Notes: generated by a model not told the origin, from the sequence alone. Counted from the first letter of the stretch, positions 34,838 through 43,798 are shown. The stretch: 43,798 nt of DNA from UMGS755 sp045590535 (GCA_045590535.1 JAZNRE010000011.1:1-43798), one strand, 5' to 3'. A program made the numbers and translations.

Positions 34838-35395
34838 TTATACACGCTCCATGTATTCGCCAGTTCTGGTGTCAACACGGATAACATCGCCTTCATCAAC
34901 AAACAAAGGTACATTGATGGTGGCACCTGTTTCCAGTGTGCAGGGTTTGGTAGCACCGGTGCTGGTATCGCCCTTAAAGCCGGGTTCTGTTTCTGTAACC
35001 TTAAGCTCAACAAAGGTCGGGGGCTCAACACCAAAAACAGAGCCTTTGTAAGAAAGAACGGTAACATTCATGTTCTCTGTAACAAACTTAAGGGCATCGC
35101 CTAACTGGTCCTGAGAAAGAGGCATCATGTCGAAGGTTTCATTGTCCATGAAATAGAACAAATCGCCATCATTATAAGAGTATGCCATATTTTTTCTTTC
35201 AATATGTGCCTTAGGCATTTTTTCTGTGGGACGGAATGTTTTTTCAACCACTGCCCCGGTAATAACATTTTTAAGCTTGGTTCTAACGAAAGCCGCACCT
35301 TTGCCCGGCTTTACATGCTGAAATTCTACAATTTGAAAAACATTTCCTTCAAACTCAAAGGTAACGCCGTTTCTAAATTCACCTGCTGAAATCAT
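34838..35395 (-). CDS. efp: elongation factor P
   Basis: This 185-residue, three-domain beta-barrel protein relieves ribosome stalling at polyproline stretches. The N-terminal KOW-like domain carries the modification-site loop KPGKGAAF with Lys32 at the tip. The C-terminal OB domain contains the GDTSTGATKPCTLETGA signature. The start at 35395 follows GGAGG by 7 bases. A longer frame to 35470 is rejected. No modification genes (epmA, ymfI) are visible here. The Cys-Asp protein follows. Confidence 0.97.
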   Translation of the reverse strand: MISAGEFRNGVTFEFEGNVFQIVEFQHVKPGKGAAFVRTKLKNVITGAVVEKTFRPTEKMPKAHIERKNMAYSYNDGDLFYFMDNETFDMMPLSQDQLGDALKFVTENMNVTVLSYKGSVFGVEPPTFVELKVTETEPGFKGDTSTGATKPCTLETGATINVPLFVDEGDVIRVDTRTGEYMERV

Positions 35396-35529
35396 AATAA
35401 ACCTCCAAATTATATATTCATATGTATATAGTGTAAACGAAAATGCAAAAAAATGCAAGATATAATTCAAAAAAACTTAAATTGCACCCACGAAAACAGA
35501 AAAACCGCCCCGATCATGCGCTAAAAGAT

Positions 35530-35558
35530 AAAAAAACCGTACGCTAAAAAACGCACGG
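35530..35558 (-). terminator. intrinsic terminator after secG
   Basis: CCGTGCG pairs with CGTACGG (35558-35552 with 35543-35537, one G-T pair), followed by seven T residues on the minus strand. Confidence 0.85.
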
Positions 35559-35588
35559 CTTTTACCTCTTATGAATTTAAACCCTGCA

Positions 35589-35822
35589 TCATTTCCCTAA
35601 AAAGAACAACGCAACAGAGGTTACTAAAAATAAAATAGCAACCACAGATGTCCATTTTTCTAAAATCGCATCAATTGTTCTGCCCTTGTTCTTACCGAAA
35701 AAGGTTTCAGAACCACCGGCGATAGAGCCTGACAGGCCGGCTTGTTTTCCGGATTGGAACAGCACGACAACAATCAAGACAATTGTGATGATGATATGCA
35801 GAATTTGTACTGCTAACAACAT
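35589..35822 (-). CDS. secG: preprotein translocase subunit SecG
   Basis: This 77-residue protein has two membrane helices (about 3-22 and 54-74) joined by the conserved loop FQSGKQAGLSGSIAGGSETFFG. It is the small partner of SecYE. It lies 54 bases after rpmE and is probably in the same transcript. Confidence 0.95.
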   Translation of the reverse strand: MLLAVQILHIIITIVLIVVVLFQSGKQAGLSGSIAGGSETFFGKNKGRTIDAILEKWTSVVAILFLVTSVALFFLGK

Positions 35823-35876
35823 ACGCCATTACCTCCATCATTTCTTCCAAGGGTGCCGAAACACATCAAAACCTTA

Positions 35877-36080
35877 TTACTCGCTAAGGCCAAACCGTTT
35901 TCTGAATTTCTCAACGCGTCCGCCGGTATCAACCAGTTTCTGCTTACCGGTAAAGAACGGATGACACTTAGAGCAAATTTCAACCTGGATGTTTTCTTTT
36001 GTTGAACCTGTTTCAATCACATTGCCGCAGGCACATTTAATTGTTGTTTCCTTATAATCAGGATGAATACCTACCTTCAT
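35877..36080 (-). CDS. rpmE: 50S ribosomal protein L31, zinc-binding form
   Basis: This 67-residue protein begins MKVGIHPDY and holds four zinc-ligand candidates in CACG (Cys16, Cys18) and CSKC (Cys36, Cys39), then HPFFTGKQK, a hallmark of L31. The start at 36080 has GAGGTGA upstream; an ATG six codons earlier lies in the ribosome-site region and is rejected. The Cys-containing form suggests that a zinc-free paralogue may exist elsewhere, but none is seen here. Confidence 0.97.
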   Translation of the reverse strand: MKVGIHPDYKETTIKCACGNVIETGSTKENIQVEICSKCHPFFTGKQKLVDTGGRVEKFRKRFGLSE

Positions 36081-36118
36081 TTGTTTCACCTCTTTCAAAC
36101 ATCTAGCATAACGCAGTA

Positions 36119-36147
36119 ATTATAACATACATTTTTTTACTTTGCAA
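36119..36147 (-). promoter_or_regulatory. sigma-A promoter of rpmE-secG
   Basis: On the minus strand, TTGCAA (36147-36142), a 17-base spacer and TATAAT (36124-36119). Confidence 0.82.
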
Positions 36148-36161
36148 GCTATTTTTCTTTA

Positions 36162-36197
36162 AAATTTAATATACATTCAATTGATTGTATTAAATTT
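36162..36197 (-). terminator. possible A/T-rich terminator after the AI-2E-type gene
   Basis: AAATTTAATATACA (36162-36175) pairs with TGTATTAAATTT (36186-36197) with a 2-base bulge, overlapping the stop codon of the permease gene. It has low G+C and only a short T run, so the call is weak. Confidence 0.35.
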
Positions 36198-37329
36198 CTA
36201 CGCCCTCTTCTTTAAGTTTGCGGTCAATATAGGCATCGTAGAACACGAGCTTGGCCACTGCCACCAGGGGAACGCCCAAAATCATACCCAAAATACCGCC
36301 AAACATACCGCCTAAGGTAACGCCGGCAATGACGAGCAAGGGGCTGATGCCAACTTGTTCTGATACAATTTTAGGGCCAATTACCACATTGTCTAAAATT
36401 TGAATGCCAATGGCATAAATGAGCACCCACAGGGCCATAATCGGGCTGTAAAACAACACCAAAACCACGCTGATGAGACCACCCAAAAACGGACCAAAAT
36501 AAGGAATCATATTCATAACAGCAATGAAAAGTGCAATGAGCGGTGCCAGGGGCACACCAATGGGCACCAGCACAAGCAGTCCCAAAAGGAACATAATGAG
36601 CGATTGCAATAAACGGCTAACAATAAAGCTCATAAATATGGTGTTAATTTTTCGTCCCGTTTCAGCCATGCGCTCACCACGCTTTTTGCCAAAAAAGGCG
36701 AAAGAAAACTTTTTAAGGCTCACGATTAAGTTCTCTTTGCTGTATAAGAAATAGACCGAAATAACAAGGCCAAAACCAAAACGAATAAGACCTGTGGCAA
36801 CAGAGCTGACGCCAGATGTTACAGCACCGCCAATGGTGGAAAGGTCGTGATTGCGCAGCCAGTTGTAAAGAATTTTAAACCCATCTTCAAACCAGCTTTC
36901 TGACACCAATGCTTTTGAGCCGGGCTTATTACCAAAGTCTGCAAGCCAACCCTCCAAAGCAATCATAACCGAGGGAATTTTGTCCGCCAGCTCACGAAAG
37001 CCATTGCTGATAATGGGGATAATGGCAACCACAAAGATGGTAACACAGCCGATTAACAGCAAATATAAAAAGGCAATAACCCCGGTTCTTTTTAAACTGC
37101 GTGTGCGGGCTGTATCTTTGGTGGAAGCAATAAGCTTTTCAAAAAAGTTCATGGCCGGATTTAATAAATAAGCCACAATAAACCCCGAAACAAAATAAGC
37201 TATGCAGCTGTAAAGGGTTTGAAACACGCCGCCAAAGGAAAGCTCGGTATTATTAACCAGTTTAAAAAGCAAAAAGGCAATGAATAAAACTGGCAACACA
37301 TTTAAATATGGAATTTTAATTTTTTTCAT
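36190..37329 (-). CDS. AI-2E-family (PerM/YtvI-like) membrane transporter
   Basis: This 379-residue polytopic protein has about eight membrane helices and an extracytoplasmic domain in the middle (about 110-160). It ends with the conserved MNMIPYFGPFLGG segment and ILDNVVIGPKIVSEQVGISPLLVI. Despite the family name, most members do not move autoinducer-2; many are ion or small-solute exporters. The start at 37329 follows AAAGGAG by 8 bases. A longer frame to 37371 would overlap cwlD and is rejected. Confidence 0.9.
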   Translation of the reverse strand: MKKIKIPYLNVLPVLFIAFLLFKLVNNTELSFGGVFQTLYSCIAYFVSGFIVAYLLNPAMNFFEKLIASTKDTARTRSLKRTGVIAFLYLLLIGCVTIFVVAIIPIISNGFRELADKIPSVMIALEGWLADFGNKPGSKALVSESWFEDGFKILYNWLRNHDLSTIGGAVTSGVSSVATGLIRFGFGLVISVYFLYSKENLIVSLKKFSFAFFGKKRGERMAETGRKINTIFMSFIVSRLLQSLIMFLLGLLVLVPIGVPLAPLIALFIAVMNMIPYFGPFLGGLISVVLVLFYSPIMALWVLIYAIGIQILDNVVIGPKIVSEQVGISPLLVIAGVTLGGMFGGILGMILGVPLVAVAKLVFYDAYIDRKLKEEGVEI

Positions 37330-37357
37330 CGTTCTGCTCCTTTGTATGACATTACTC

Positions 37358-38074
37358 TTATATGAGTGCAAAATATTGAACCAGACCGCAATAAATGGCC
37401 CAGGCTACTTTCTTTTGATAGGCTTCATCCAGCAAAAGCTTTTCTTCCTGCGGGTTGGATAAAAAACCGCATTCAATTAAAATTGCCGGAATTTTCGCTT
37501 TTTTTAGCAAATAAATCTCTTTTCCTGCCGGCTTGATTTCACGCTCAGACACAGGCTTTAAAAGGTCAATCATCGATTGCTGCACAGCTCTTGCTGCCAT
37601 TTCAGAAGCCTCATTGTTTTTCGAATAAAACACCTGAGGACCGCTGTACTTTGAATCGGTAAACTTATTCATGTGAATGCTGACAAACAAATCAGCGTTC
37701 GATTCGTTCATAAGCTTTTCACGGTTATGTATATCGGTCTGTTTTTTTTGCTTAATGGTTTTGCTTTTTGAATCGTAAATGCCTTCACTGTCGGCACGGG
37801 TAACCAAAACCTGAATGCCACCCTGCTCGGCATATTGCTGCACCAGTTGTGCAATTTTTAGGTTAAGCTCCTGCTCTAAAACCCCTTGACTGCCCACGGC
37901 ACCACCATCGGGATTGCCATGACCGGCGTCTATCACAATCTGCTTGCCAAAACCGGGCGTTGCTGTGGTTTCCATTGATTTCTCTGGTTTGAGCATGAGT
38001 CCAAGGGAGAAAACACCCAGCAAAAACACACTTAATAACAAACAGACATTCCACTTTTTAATAAAAATTAACAT
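37358..38074 (-). CDS. cwlD: N-acetylmuramoyl-L-alanine amidase, CwlD type
   Basis: This 238-residue protein has an N-terminal membrane or signal helix (about 9-28) and a zinc amidase_3 domain. Ligands and catalytic residues are visible: His in DAGHGNPDGG, Glu in LEQELNLKIA, His in FVSIHMNKF and Glu in IECGFLSNPQEE. The length, single anchor and VSIHMNKF match CwlD, which trims peptides from muramic acid so that spore-cortex muramic-lactam can form. It therefore supports a spore-forming host. Ribosome site weak (GGGGGCGG). Other amidase roles cannot be excluded. Confidence 0.88.
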   Translation of the reverse strand: MLIFIKKWNVCLLLSVFLLGVFSLGLMLKPEKSMETTATPGFGKQIVIDAGHGNPDGGAVGSQGVLEQELNLKIAQLVQQYAEQGGIQVLVTRADSEGIYDSKSKTIKQKKQTDIHNREKLMNESNADLFVSIHMNKFTDSKYSGPQVFYSKNNEASEMAARAVQQSMIDLLKPVSEREIKPAGKEIYLLKKAKIPAILIECGFLSNPQEEKLLLDEAYQKKVAWAIYCGLVQYFALI

Positions 38075-38147
38075 CCGACACCGCCCCCAAAAACGCTTTG
38101 GTTTTATTCTATTCCCGGTGTCTTTTTTCTATGCCTGATGCCTTGGC

Positions 38148-39443
38148 TCACGCCAGGCTTCCCAACAAGCCTTCTCCCATGCCTTCTGTCAAAACAACTG
38201 TATGTATTTGCCCAATCAGTTCTTCTCCATTCTCTACATATACAGTTAAATACTCTTCTGTCTTGCCCTCACACAGACCCGAATCTGTCACCTGTTCAAA
38301 CAAGACTTCTTTCTTTTGACCAATAAATTTTTCGCAAAAGTCTTTTTTATGTTGTTCCGTGAGTTTTAAAAGCTGACGGCTTCTTTCTTCTTTTATTTCC
38401 GGTGCTATCTGCTCTTGCATGACCGCTGCTGGTGTTCCCTTTCGGGGTGAATATTTAAAAATGTGGGCATCTGCCAAACAAAGTGCTTTTGCAAAAGCCA
38501 CGGTTTCGGCAAACTCGCCCTCCGTTTCTCCGGGAAAGCCCACAATAATGTCTGTTGTAATGGCCGCATCCGGCATCAGAGCACGAATTCGCTCCACTGC
38601 CATAGCATATTCTTCGGTGGTGTATTTCCGGTTCATCCGCTTCAGGGTTGCATCACAGCCACTCTGCAGGGACAAATGAAAATGGTGGCACACCTTATAG
38701 AGTGCTGCAACACCCTGCACAAAAGCTTCATCACACAGGGTGGGCTCCAATGAGCCCAAACGAATGCGGCACAGCCCCTCCACCTTCTGCAAAGCCTCCA
38801 GCAGCACAAGCAAGTTGCCCTCGCCGCTGTCTTTGCCCCAGGAGGCTAGGTGAATGCCGGTTAAAACAATCTCTTTAAAGCCTGCCCCCGCAAGACGCTT
38901 TGCCTCTTTGACAGAATCAGCAAGGCTGCGGGACCGAATGCGCCCACGGGCATAAGGAATGATGCAATAGGAACAAAATTGGTTGCACCCATCCTGCACC
39001 TTTAAAAAGGCTCTTGTGTGCTCCTCGTTGCTGCCGTCAATCTCCAAAGGTTCAAAACAGGTTTCGGTTTTGGCAACACAATTGACCCGATTGCGATTTT
39101 GCAAAAATTCCTCAACCAAGTCCACCGTTTCACCTCTGTGGCTTGTGCCAATGACAATATCCACATCCAAAATGGCCGAAACGACTTCAGGGGCCATTTG
39201 TGCATAGCAGCCCATGACCACCAACACGCTGTCGGGGTTTTTCTGTTTGGCACGGCGAATCATCTGCCTTGATTTCCGGTCGCTTAAATGGGTTACTGTA
39301 CAAGTATTTACCACATAGACCGCTGCTTTTTCAGAAAAGTCTACCGGTTGGTAACCCCGCTTCGCAAACTGCTCCAGCACCGCCTCTGATTCATATTGAT
39401 TCACTTTACAGCCTAATGTGCAAAATGCCACTGTTTTTTCCAT
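38148..39443 (-). CDS. mtaB: tRNA t6A37 methylthiotransferase MtaB
   Basis: This 431-residue radical SAM enzyme turns t6A at tRNA position 37 into ms2t6A. The N-terminal UPF0004 domain holds cluster Cys residues in CTLGCKVNQYES, NTCTVT and GCYAQ. The radical SAM cluster is CNQFCSYC, and a TRAM domain closes the protein. The CTLGCKVNQ start distinguishes MtaB from MiaB and RimO. It sits between ppx-like and cwlD genes on the same strand. Confidence 0.96.
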   Translation of the reverse strand: MEKTVAFCTLGCKVNQYESEAVLEQFAKRGYQPVDFSEKAAVYVVNTCTVTHLSDRKSRQMIRRAKQKNPDSVLVVMGCYAQMAPEVVSAILDVDIVIGTSHRGETVDLVEEFLQNRNRVNCVAKTETCFEPLEIDGSNEEHTRAFLKVQDGCNQFCSYCIIPYARGRIRSRSLADSVKEAKRLAGAGFKEIVLTGIHLASWGKDSGEGNLLVLLEALQKVEGLCRIRLGSLEPTLCDEAFVQGVAALYKVCHHFHLSLQSGCDATLKRMNRKYTTEEYAMAVERIRALMPDAAITTDIIVGFPGETEGEFAETVAFAKALCLADAHIFKYSPRKGTPAAVMQEQIAPEIKEERSRQLLKLTEQHKKDFCEKFIGQKKEVLFEQVTDSGLCEGKTEEYLTVYVENGEELIGQIHTVVLTEGMGEGLLGSLA

Positions 39444-39460
39444 GGATTTCTCTCTTTCCT

Positions 39461-40348
39461 TTAGCCAAGCTTTTCAAGTTGCTGCCACAAATAGCCTTCT
39501 CTGACACCACCCCGGCAAACACCTAAGCGCTCGCAGCCAAACAAGGCTGCCACCTCGCATAAAATTGCCACGCCGGGAAGCGCCGTATCCAGTCGTTCGG
39601 GGCTTGCCTGCAAAATGCTGGTTTCGGCTAGTTTTTCATCATCTAAAAGCTGCGCTAAAAGCGTTTCTAAAGTCTGAATGGCGCCACCGGCACCGGGATA
39701 TAAAATCTTTTCAAGCTCCATGGCTGTTCTGGCAGCACCGCCAATGCCATAGAGCACGGTTGCTTTTGCCTCCGGTGTAAAATGGTCTTGAACCATTGAC
39801 CGAACATGACTGCGAATGGCCGAAATAGTCTCCGCATCGGCCGGCCGTTTTTTCACAAACTGCACAAAAGCAGTCAAAGAACCAATGGGCAAGCTCACCG
39901 TTTGCACCACCTGGCTGTTTTTTATCAGCACAAGTTCTGTGCTGCCGCCGCCAATATCGGCAATTAAGCCTTCGCTGATTGGCTGTTCCTTTGCAGCACC
40001 CTTAAAGGTTAAAATTGCCTCTTCTTCACCGCTTAATACCTGCACCTCTAACCCTACACGCTCCCGTATTGCCAAAAGGACTTCTTCTGTGTTGGTAACA
40101 TTGCGCAGCGCCGCCGTAGCAAACACTAGTGTATGATTCACCCTTTTATCGCAAATTAGAGCGATTAAAGACTCCAGCGCTCCACAAACGGCATCAATTC
40201 CCTCACTTGTTAAGGATCCGTCCTCCACTTTAGACCCTAAAAGGGCCATAACACGACGGTTTAAAACCATTCTTGGTTTTCCGTTTTCTATTCGATATAA
40301 ACAAAGTCGGACGGTATTGGTTCCTATATCGATAACTGCATATGTCAT
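39461..40348 (-). CDS. Ppx/GppA-family phosphatase
   Basis: This protein of about 295 residues is the short, ASKHA-fold form of the exopolyphosphatase/pppGpp phosphatase family. It has the phosphate-1 loop VIDIGTNTVRL, the catalytic Glu region GEEEAILTFKGA, and the phosphate-2 loop ADIGGGSTEL. Without the HD domain of E. coli Ppx its preference for polyphosphate or pppGpp is open. The start is the ATG at 40348, 7 bases after AAAGGAGG; the ATG at 40354 is too close to that site. Confidence 0.93.
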   Translation of the reverse strand: MTYAVIDIGTNTVRLCLYRIENGKPRMVLNRRVMALLGSKVEDGSLTSEGIDAVCGALESLIALICDKRVNHTLVFATAALRNVTNTEEVLLAIRERVGLEVQVLSGEEEAILTFKGAAKEQPISEGLIADIGGGSTELVLIKNSQVVQTVSLPIGSLTAFVQFVKKRPADAETISAIRSHVRSMVQDHFTPEAKATVLYGIGGAARTAMELEKILYPGAGGAIQTLETLLAQLLDDEKLAETSILQASPERLDTALPGVAILCEVAALFGCERLGVCRGGVREGYLWQQLEKLG

Positions 40349-40380
40349 ATACATTCCTCCTTTGCATGCCTAACTAATTC

Positions 40381-41679
40381 TTATAAAGCCGATAATCCCA
40401 TTCGCTCTGCAGCCGCACGGACACCGTGTTTAATTCGTTCCATATCCAAGGTCAAAAGCTGTCGGTTTTCCATAACCAGCTGACCGTTAATCATGGTGGT
40501 GACAACATGGCCACCCGAAGCGCTATAAACCACGGCTGAAACCGGGTCATAAACCGGCTGCATAGCTGGTGCATCGGCGTCTAAAATAATCAAATCAGCA
40601 CGATAGCCTGCCTTGAGCATGCCCCGCTCTTTTTCTCTGCCTAAGGCACGGGCACCGCCTGTGGTAGCCATCTGCAGAGCTTCTTCTGCCCGAATCAGCG
40701 CCGGCTCAAGCCGCATACCCTTGTGAAGCAGGGCCGCAAGCTTCATCTCGCTGAACATATCAAGAGCGTTGTTGCTGGCGGCACCATCAGTGCCTAAGGC
40801 AACATTGATTTCTTTTTCTCTGATTTCTTTAATGTTGGCAACACCGCTGGCCAACTTTAAATTGCTGGTGGGGTTATGGGCAATGCTGGCATCATGAGCC
40901 TTTAAAATGTCCATATCGTTGCCGCTTAAATAAACGCAGTGTGCTGCATTGACCGGCAGGGATAAAATGCCCGTATCTTCCATAATCTCTGTGGGCGATT
41001 TGCCATAGGTCTTGTAGCAGTCCCTGTTTTCTTTCATGGTTTCGCTCAAATGAATCTGAATGCCGCAGCCATCTTCTGCCGCTGCCTCTGCCACCGCCTT
41101 AAGCGCCTCAAGGCTGCAGGTATAAACCGCATGGGCACAATGTTCAATGCGCATGCTACCCTCGCCGGCACCGTCATAGGTTTTAAAAAGCGCGCGACTT
41201 TCTGCCAGCCTGGGTTTATATTCCTGTCGCTGATGACCCGTAACACACCGCGCCAGATTGCAGTTGACCCCTGCCTCTAAAATGGCTTTTGCCGAATTTT
41301 CGCTCATAAAGTACATATCAGCAAAAGTTGTGGTGCCCGAGGCAATCATTTCAGCGCAGGCAAGCAGCGTGCCGTAATACACAGCGTCATCATCCAGCTT
41401 ATCCTCTAAAGGAAAGATGTGGTCAAAGAGCCATGTCTGCAGTTCCATGTCGTTGGCACAGCCCCGCAAAAGCGTCATAGGTGCATGGCTGTGAGCGTTG
41501 ATAAGACCGGGCATAACAATGCCACCACGAGCGTCAATGATGCGGTCAGCATCTTTCGGTGCATCTGTGTGAGGACCCACATATTGAATGTTTTTTCCTT
41601 CCACAATGATGCTGCCGTTTTGATATATCGCGCCTTCATCCATGGTGATGATTTGCGCATTATCAATGAAAATTTTCAT
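40381..41679 (-). CDS. mtaD: 5-methylthioadenosine/S-adenosylhomocysteine deaminase-like amidohydrolase
   Basis: This 432-residue zinc amidohydrolase has the metal motif INAHSHAPMTLLRG, a buried HCAHAVYTCS, IQIHLSET with the general acid Glu, NAAHCVYLS and the GTDGAASNN metal Asp. These match MtaD/SahD enzymes that deaminate adenosine thioethers or adenosine derivatives. Relatives include other nucleoside and guanine deaminases, so exact substrate is uncertain. It begins 4 bases after recA, and probably shares its transcript. Confidence 0.9.
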   Translation of the reverse strand: MKIFIDNAQIITMDEGAIYQNGSIIVEGKNIQYVGPHTDAPKDADRIIDARGGIVMPGLINAHSHAPMTLLRGCANDMELQTWLFDHIFPLEDKLDDDAVYYGTLLACAEMIASGTTTFADMYFMSENSAKAILEAGVNCNLARCVTGHQRQEYKPRLAESRALFKTYDGAGEGSMRIEHCAHAVYTCSLEALKAVAEAAAEDGCGIQIHLSETMKENRDCYKTYGKSPTEIMEDTGILSLPVNAAHCVYLSGNDMDILKAHDASIAHNPTSNLKLASGVANIKEIREKEINVALGTDGAASNNALDMFSEMKLAALLHKGMRLEPALIRAEEALQMATTGGARALGREKERGMLKAGYRADLIILDADAPAMQPVYDPVSAVVYSASGGHVVTTMINGQLVMENRQLLTLDMERIKHGVRAAAERMGLSAL

Positions 41680-41683
41680 CTTC

Positions 41684-42739
41684 TTACTCCTGATTTTTAC
41701 CTTCCGGTTGCGCCATTAAACGCTCACGAACCTTGCTCTCAATTTCATCGGCAAGCTCCGGATTCTCCAAAAGGTACTTTTTGGAATTTTCCCGTCCCTG
41801 GCCCAGGCGGATTTCACCATAGTTATACCAGGTACCGCTTTTTTGTAAAATGTCCATATCGGTAGCCACATCTAAAATGCAGCCAACCTTTGAAATGCCT
41901 TCGCCATACATAATGTCAAACTCGGCTTCACGGAAAGGCGGTGCCATTTTGTTTTTAACCACCTTGGCTTTGGTGCGCACACCAACGGTTTCAGTTCCAT
42001 TTTTAATAAACTCCTGCTTGCGGATTTCCATGCGCACAGAGGCATAAAACTTAAGGGCACGACCACCGGTTGTTACCTCCGGATTGCCATACATAACGCC
42101 AACTTTTTCACGCAGCTGATTGATGAAAATGGCAACGGTGTTTGATTTGCTTAAAACACCTGCCAACTTGCGCAACGCCTGGCTCATCAAACGGGCATGA
42201 AGACCCACATGTGAATCACCCATGTCACCTTCAATTTCAGCTTTGGGTACCAAAGCCGCAACCGAGTCTACAACCAAAAGGTCAACGGCACCGCTGCGCG
42301 CCAGCATTTCGGCAATTTCAAGGCCCTGCTCACCGGTATCGGGCTGGGCAACCATCAAATCGGCCACATTAACGCCTAACTTTTCAGCATATAAGGGGTC
42401 TAAAGCGTGCTCAGCATCAATAAAAGCAACATTGCCACCCTGCTTTTGTGCTTCTGCCACGCAGTGCAAGGCCACTGTGGTTTTACCGGAAGATTCAGGA
42501 CCGTAGATTTCCACAATTCGGCCCTTGGGGAGTCCACCGATACCCAGCGCCATGTCAAGACTTAAAGCACCTGTTGAAACGGTTTCAACATTCATGCGCT
42601 CATTACTGCCAAGGCGCATAATGGCACCTTTGCCATAGGTTTTTTCAATTTGCTTCATTGCCATATCCAGCGCTTCTCTGCGCTCATCTGTATCTCTTTT
42701 TTGCATAACCGGTGTCCCAATTTTTTTATCCTTATCCAT
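41684..42739 (-). CDS. recA: recombinase RecA
   Basis: This 351-residue strand-exchange ATPase has Walker A GPESSGKTT, VVDSVAALVPKAEI, and the conserved loop 2 region GNPEVTTGGRALKFYASVR. The start is the ATG at 42739, 6 bases after GGTGGAG; the GTG at 42751 lies in the ribosome site. It follows cinA by 54 bases, the usual cinA-recA order. No LexA-type box was noticed in that gap, so SOS control, if present, would act upstream of cinA outside the window. Confidence 0.98.
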   Translation of the reverse strand: MDKDKKIGTPVMQKRDTDERREALDMAMKQIEKTYGKGAIMRLGSNERMNVETVSTGALSLDMALGIGGLPKGRIVEIYGPESSGKTTVALHCVAEAQKQGGNVAFIDAEHALDPLYAEKLGVNVADLMVAQPDTGEQGLEIAEMLARSGAVDLLVVDSVAALVPKAEIEGDMGDSHVGLHARLMSQALRKLAGVLSKSNTVAIFINQLREKVGVMYGNPEVTTGGRALKFYASVRMEIRKQEFIKNGTETVGVRTKAKVVKNKMAPPFREAEFDIMYGEGISKVGCILDVATDMDILQKSGTWYNYGEIRLGQGRENSKKYLLENPELADEIESKVRERLMAQPEGKNQE

Positions 42740-42793
42740 CTTTCTCTCCACCTTTTTCCCTCCTATTGTTTTGCTTTCGCAAGTTTTGTCTGT

Positions 42794-43798
42794 TTATTCT
42801 GCCAAAATCCGCTTTCGCACCTGATTCAAAGCATTGAGCACTGCCGCCTGACGAATTTTTTGTCGATTGCCTTTTAAAGTTAATTTTTGCACAGTCGACT
42901 GACCGTGATAACAAACACCAACATACACAAGCCCCACGGGCTTTTCCTCTGTGCCACCATCGGGTCCTGCAATGCCGGTGACAGAAACGCCAATGTCAGT
43001 TTTTGCCGCCTTTACTATACCCGCCGCCATTTCTCCAGCGGTTTCGGGGCTGACGGCACCGTGTTTTTCAAGAGTTTCGGGCAAAACGCCTAAATATTTT
43101 GTTTTTGCTTCGTTTGAATAGGTCACAATGCTTTCTTTTAAAACCGCCGAAATGCCCGGAATGTTCCCCAAGGTGCCGGTTAAAAGTCCTGCTGTGCAAG
43201 ACTCGGCACAAGCAATGGTAATGTTTTTCTCTAATAAAAGCCTTGCAACCGTTACAGGCATGTCTTCTTCATCATAGCCGTAGATATATTCGCCTAAACG
43301 GTCTTGAATGGCCTGATGCACCGGCTCAATCATGAAAAGAGCCTCTTCTTTTGTTTCCGCCTTTGCCGCAATGCGCAAGGTCACTTCGTTATCTTTTGCA
43401 TAGGGTGCTACCGTGGGATTGCTGCCTGCCATCAAGTCAGAAAGCATTTCACCCACCGCCGATTCACCAACGCCGAAAAGCCGCAGGGTTAACGATTCCA
43501 TAACAGAATCTGAACGGGATTTTAAAAAGGGCATCACCTGCTCGGTGAACATGGGAATCAGTTCTCTGGGTGGCCCGGGCAAAAGCACCGCAATCTTGCC
43601 GTTTTTTTCTAAAATAACACCGGGGGCTGTGCCGTGGCTATTAGCCAAAACCTGTGCCCCTTCTGGAACCTGAGCTTGCTTCATGTTGCTCTCGGGGCAT
43701 TTTCTGTTTTTAAAATAAGTCTTAATGCCTTCACCAATCGCCTCATCGTAGTAAAGGGGCGCCTCAAAATAAGCTGCCACCGTTTCTTTTGTCAAATC
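42794..43798 (-). CDS. cinA: CinA-like protein, 5' end outside window
   Basis: The frame stays open to the window edge (codon at 43798 reads Asp before LTKETVAAYF), so the first ~80 residues are missing. The visible 334 residues contain the end of the MoaB-like domain with LLPGPPRELIPMF, and the complete C-terminal nicotinamide-nucleotide amidohydrolase domain with ACAESCTAGLL and VTGIAGPDGGTEEKPVGLVY. The enzyme recycles NMN to NaMN; in some bacteria the gene is linked to competence. It precedes recA in the same operon. Confidence 0.96.
   Translation of the reverse strand, partial: DLTKETVAAYFEAPLYYDEAIGEGIKTYFKNRKCPESNMKQAQVPEGAQVLANSHGTAPGVILEKNGKIAVLLPGPPRELIPMFTEQVMPFLKSRSDSVMESLTLRLFGVGESAVGEMLSDLMAGSNPTVAPYAKDNEVTLRIAAKAETKEEALFMIEPVHQAIQDRLGEYIYGYDEEDMPVTVARLLLEKNITIACAESCTAGLLTGTLGNIPGISAVLKESIVTYSNEAKTKYLGVLPETLEKHGAVSPETAGEMAAGIVKAAKTDIGVSVTGIAGPDGGTEEKPVGLVYVGVCYHGQSTVQKLTLKGNRQKIRQAAVLNALNQVRKRILAE

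Noticed and set aside
37330..37371. Overlap between the permease gene and cwlD
   Set aside because: It disappears when the permease starts at 37329 behind AAAGGAG.
42740..42793. Search for an SOS box before recA
   Set aside because: No GAAC-N4-GTTC-type palindrome is visible in the cinA-recA gap; control, if any, lies upstream of cinA.

Overview
The window reads as an ordinary chromosomal stretch of an anaerobic, probably spore-forming, uncultured Clostridia-type Firmicute, most likely from a gut-like habitat. The reasons are the strong AGGAGG-type ribosome binding sites, the canonical Firmicutes order rsmB-rlmN-stp-prkC-rsgA-rpe-thiN, RNase Y, pyruvate formate-lyase with its activase, a CwlD-type spore-cortex amidase, a second EF-G-like GTPase, FeoAB, and two clan GH-A glycanases. 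No phage, insertion sequence, CRISPR, rRNA or tRNA was seen. The longest stretches without a gene are about 270 bases and contain promoters, terminators or a riboswitch.

Left part, 1-19.6 kb, mixed strands. It starts with the 3' part of an AraC-type regulator converging on a GH5-like glycosidase. Cofactor-independent phosphoglycerate mutase (apgM) and feoAB follow, then an orphan HPr-kinase-like protein and rny. rny diverges from cca. Next come an EF-G-like GTPase, a membrane-anchored GH26 protein, tgt, and a sugar-type module of ROK repressor, DegT aminotransferase and Gfo/Idh oxidoreductase. The last two have codon choice typical of highly expressed genes.

Right part, 19.6-43.8 kb, almost entirely minus strand. 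In transcription order this contains cinA(partial)-recA-mtaD-like-ppx-like-mtaB-cwlD, an AI-2E-family permease, rpmE-secG, efp with a Cys-Asp-rich zinc-ribbon protein, an AlkD-type DNA glycosylase with a methyltransferase, pflB-pflA, a YeiH-type membrane protein, and the rsmB-to-thiN translation and signalling cluster ending in a Cof-type HAD phosphatase. The only plus-strand gene is a small four-helix membrane protein at 28.9 kb.

Most notable signals: (1) a complete ZTP (pfl-motif) riboswitch with an overlapping intrinsic terminator before pflB; (2) a compact cloverleaf DNA/RNA element at 29298-29378, three hairpins closed by a 10-bp stem; (3) a run of ten cysteines alternating mainly with aspartate in a small zinc-ribbon protein after efp; (4) an apparent AUA start codon for RNase Y, placed ideally behind the only Shine-Dalgarno sequence; (5) a hairpin between the Shine-Dalgarno and start codon of the Cys-Asp protein. 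I found no evidence for a defence system or a clearly new multi-gene system. The best candidates for undescribed biology are the cloverleaf and the Cys-Asp protein.
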